Of a stretch of 64,000 bases of DNA, positions 63,991 to 64,000 are shown piece after piece. The notes beneath the pieces are model-generated. The model was not told the DNA's origin and ran no database searches. It saw nothing but the letters and a program-made list of their open reading frames with translations. Origin of the DNA: Symbiodinium sp. CCMP2592 (Eukaryota > Sar > Dinophyceae > Suessiales > Symbiodiniaceae); the NCBI GenBank assembly GCA_905221615.1, contig CAJNDT010001009.1:1-64000 (forward strand), in the 5' to 3' direction. The position numbers and the translations under genes are program-made. The first letter of the stretch is position 1; each line of letters opens with the position of its first letter.

Positions 63991-64000
63991 GATATATATA

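Noticed and set aside
1-64000. CRISPR arrays, tRNA or rRNA genes
   Set aside because: The regular repeats are telomere-type or microsatellite, without unique spacers; no tRNA-like cloverleaf or rRNA core sequence was recognised.

Overview
The window looks like nuclear DNA of a dinoflagellate, probably a symbiodiniacean or a relative (inference). The reasons are pervasive intact and degenerate TTTAGGG/CCCTAAA telomere-type repeats between all units, very large retroelements whose polyproteins carry DNA- and RNA-modification-like domains, many small terminal-inverted-repeat elements, and one intronless ubiquitin-like/ankyrin gene. I saw no rRNA, tRNA, CRISPR array or bacterial operon. 

Layout. 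(1) 1-6947, minus strand: the 5' part of a retroelement with copia-type order. Its single reading frame is open from the ATG at 6848 to the window edge (at least 2,282 codons): Gag, CCHC knuckle, aspartic protease, a 2OG-Fe(II) dioxygenase-like domain, a cytosine-methyltransferase-like domain, then integrase. A 195-codon ORF with its own ATG and stop lies in another frame inside it. (2) 6950-10970: degenerate telomere-like repeats, small inverted-repeat elements and an AAGGATTTAG array. (3) 10971-24338, minus strand: a complete, apparently young copia-type LTR retrotransposon (13.4 kb) with identical 152-bp LTRs, a polypurine tract and a possible AACCC target duplication in CCCTAAA repeats. 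ORF1 is Gag-protease with two CCCH fingers. ORF2 is reached by a canonical -1 frameshift site and holds integrase, RT, RNase H, then dioxygenase-like, degenerate methyltransferase-like, SGNH-like and Tpt1/KptA-like domains. ORF3 is a zinc-ribbon, Trp-rich protein overlapping the end of ORF2. (4) 24339-37570: repeats and many MITE-like elements, some nested. (5) 37575-57325, plus strand: a giant (about 19.7 kb) non-LTR retrotransposon whose polyprotein alternates hydrophobic segments with domains carrying an RxGD motif and ends RNase H - AP-endonuclease - RT - C2H2 fingers. It has a 3' hairpin and a (GAAGT)n tail. (6) 57326-64000: repeats, more MITEs and the ankyrin gene at 60908-61939 (minus).

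The strongest unexplained signal is in the complete copia element. Eighteen copies of one small RNA hairpin are scattered over its three ORFs, all on the coding strand: GCC / 4 bp of variable but complementary stem / mostly a GNRA or UAAC loop / stem partner / bulged A / GGC, always followed by CG. The stems covary, the copies sit in all three codon phases, and many lie at or near domain boundaries. One sits 9 nt after the GGGTTTC frameshift heptamer. This pattern points to selection on, or mobility of, the RNA structure rather than the peptide.
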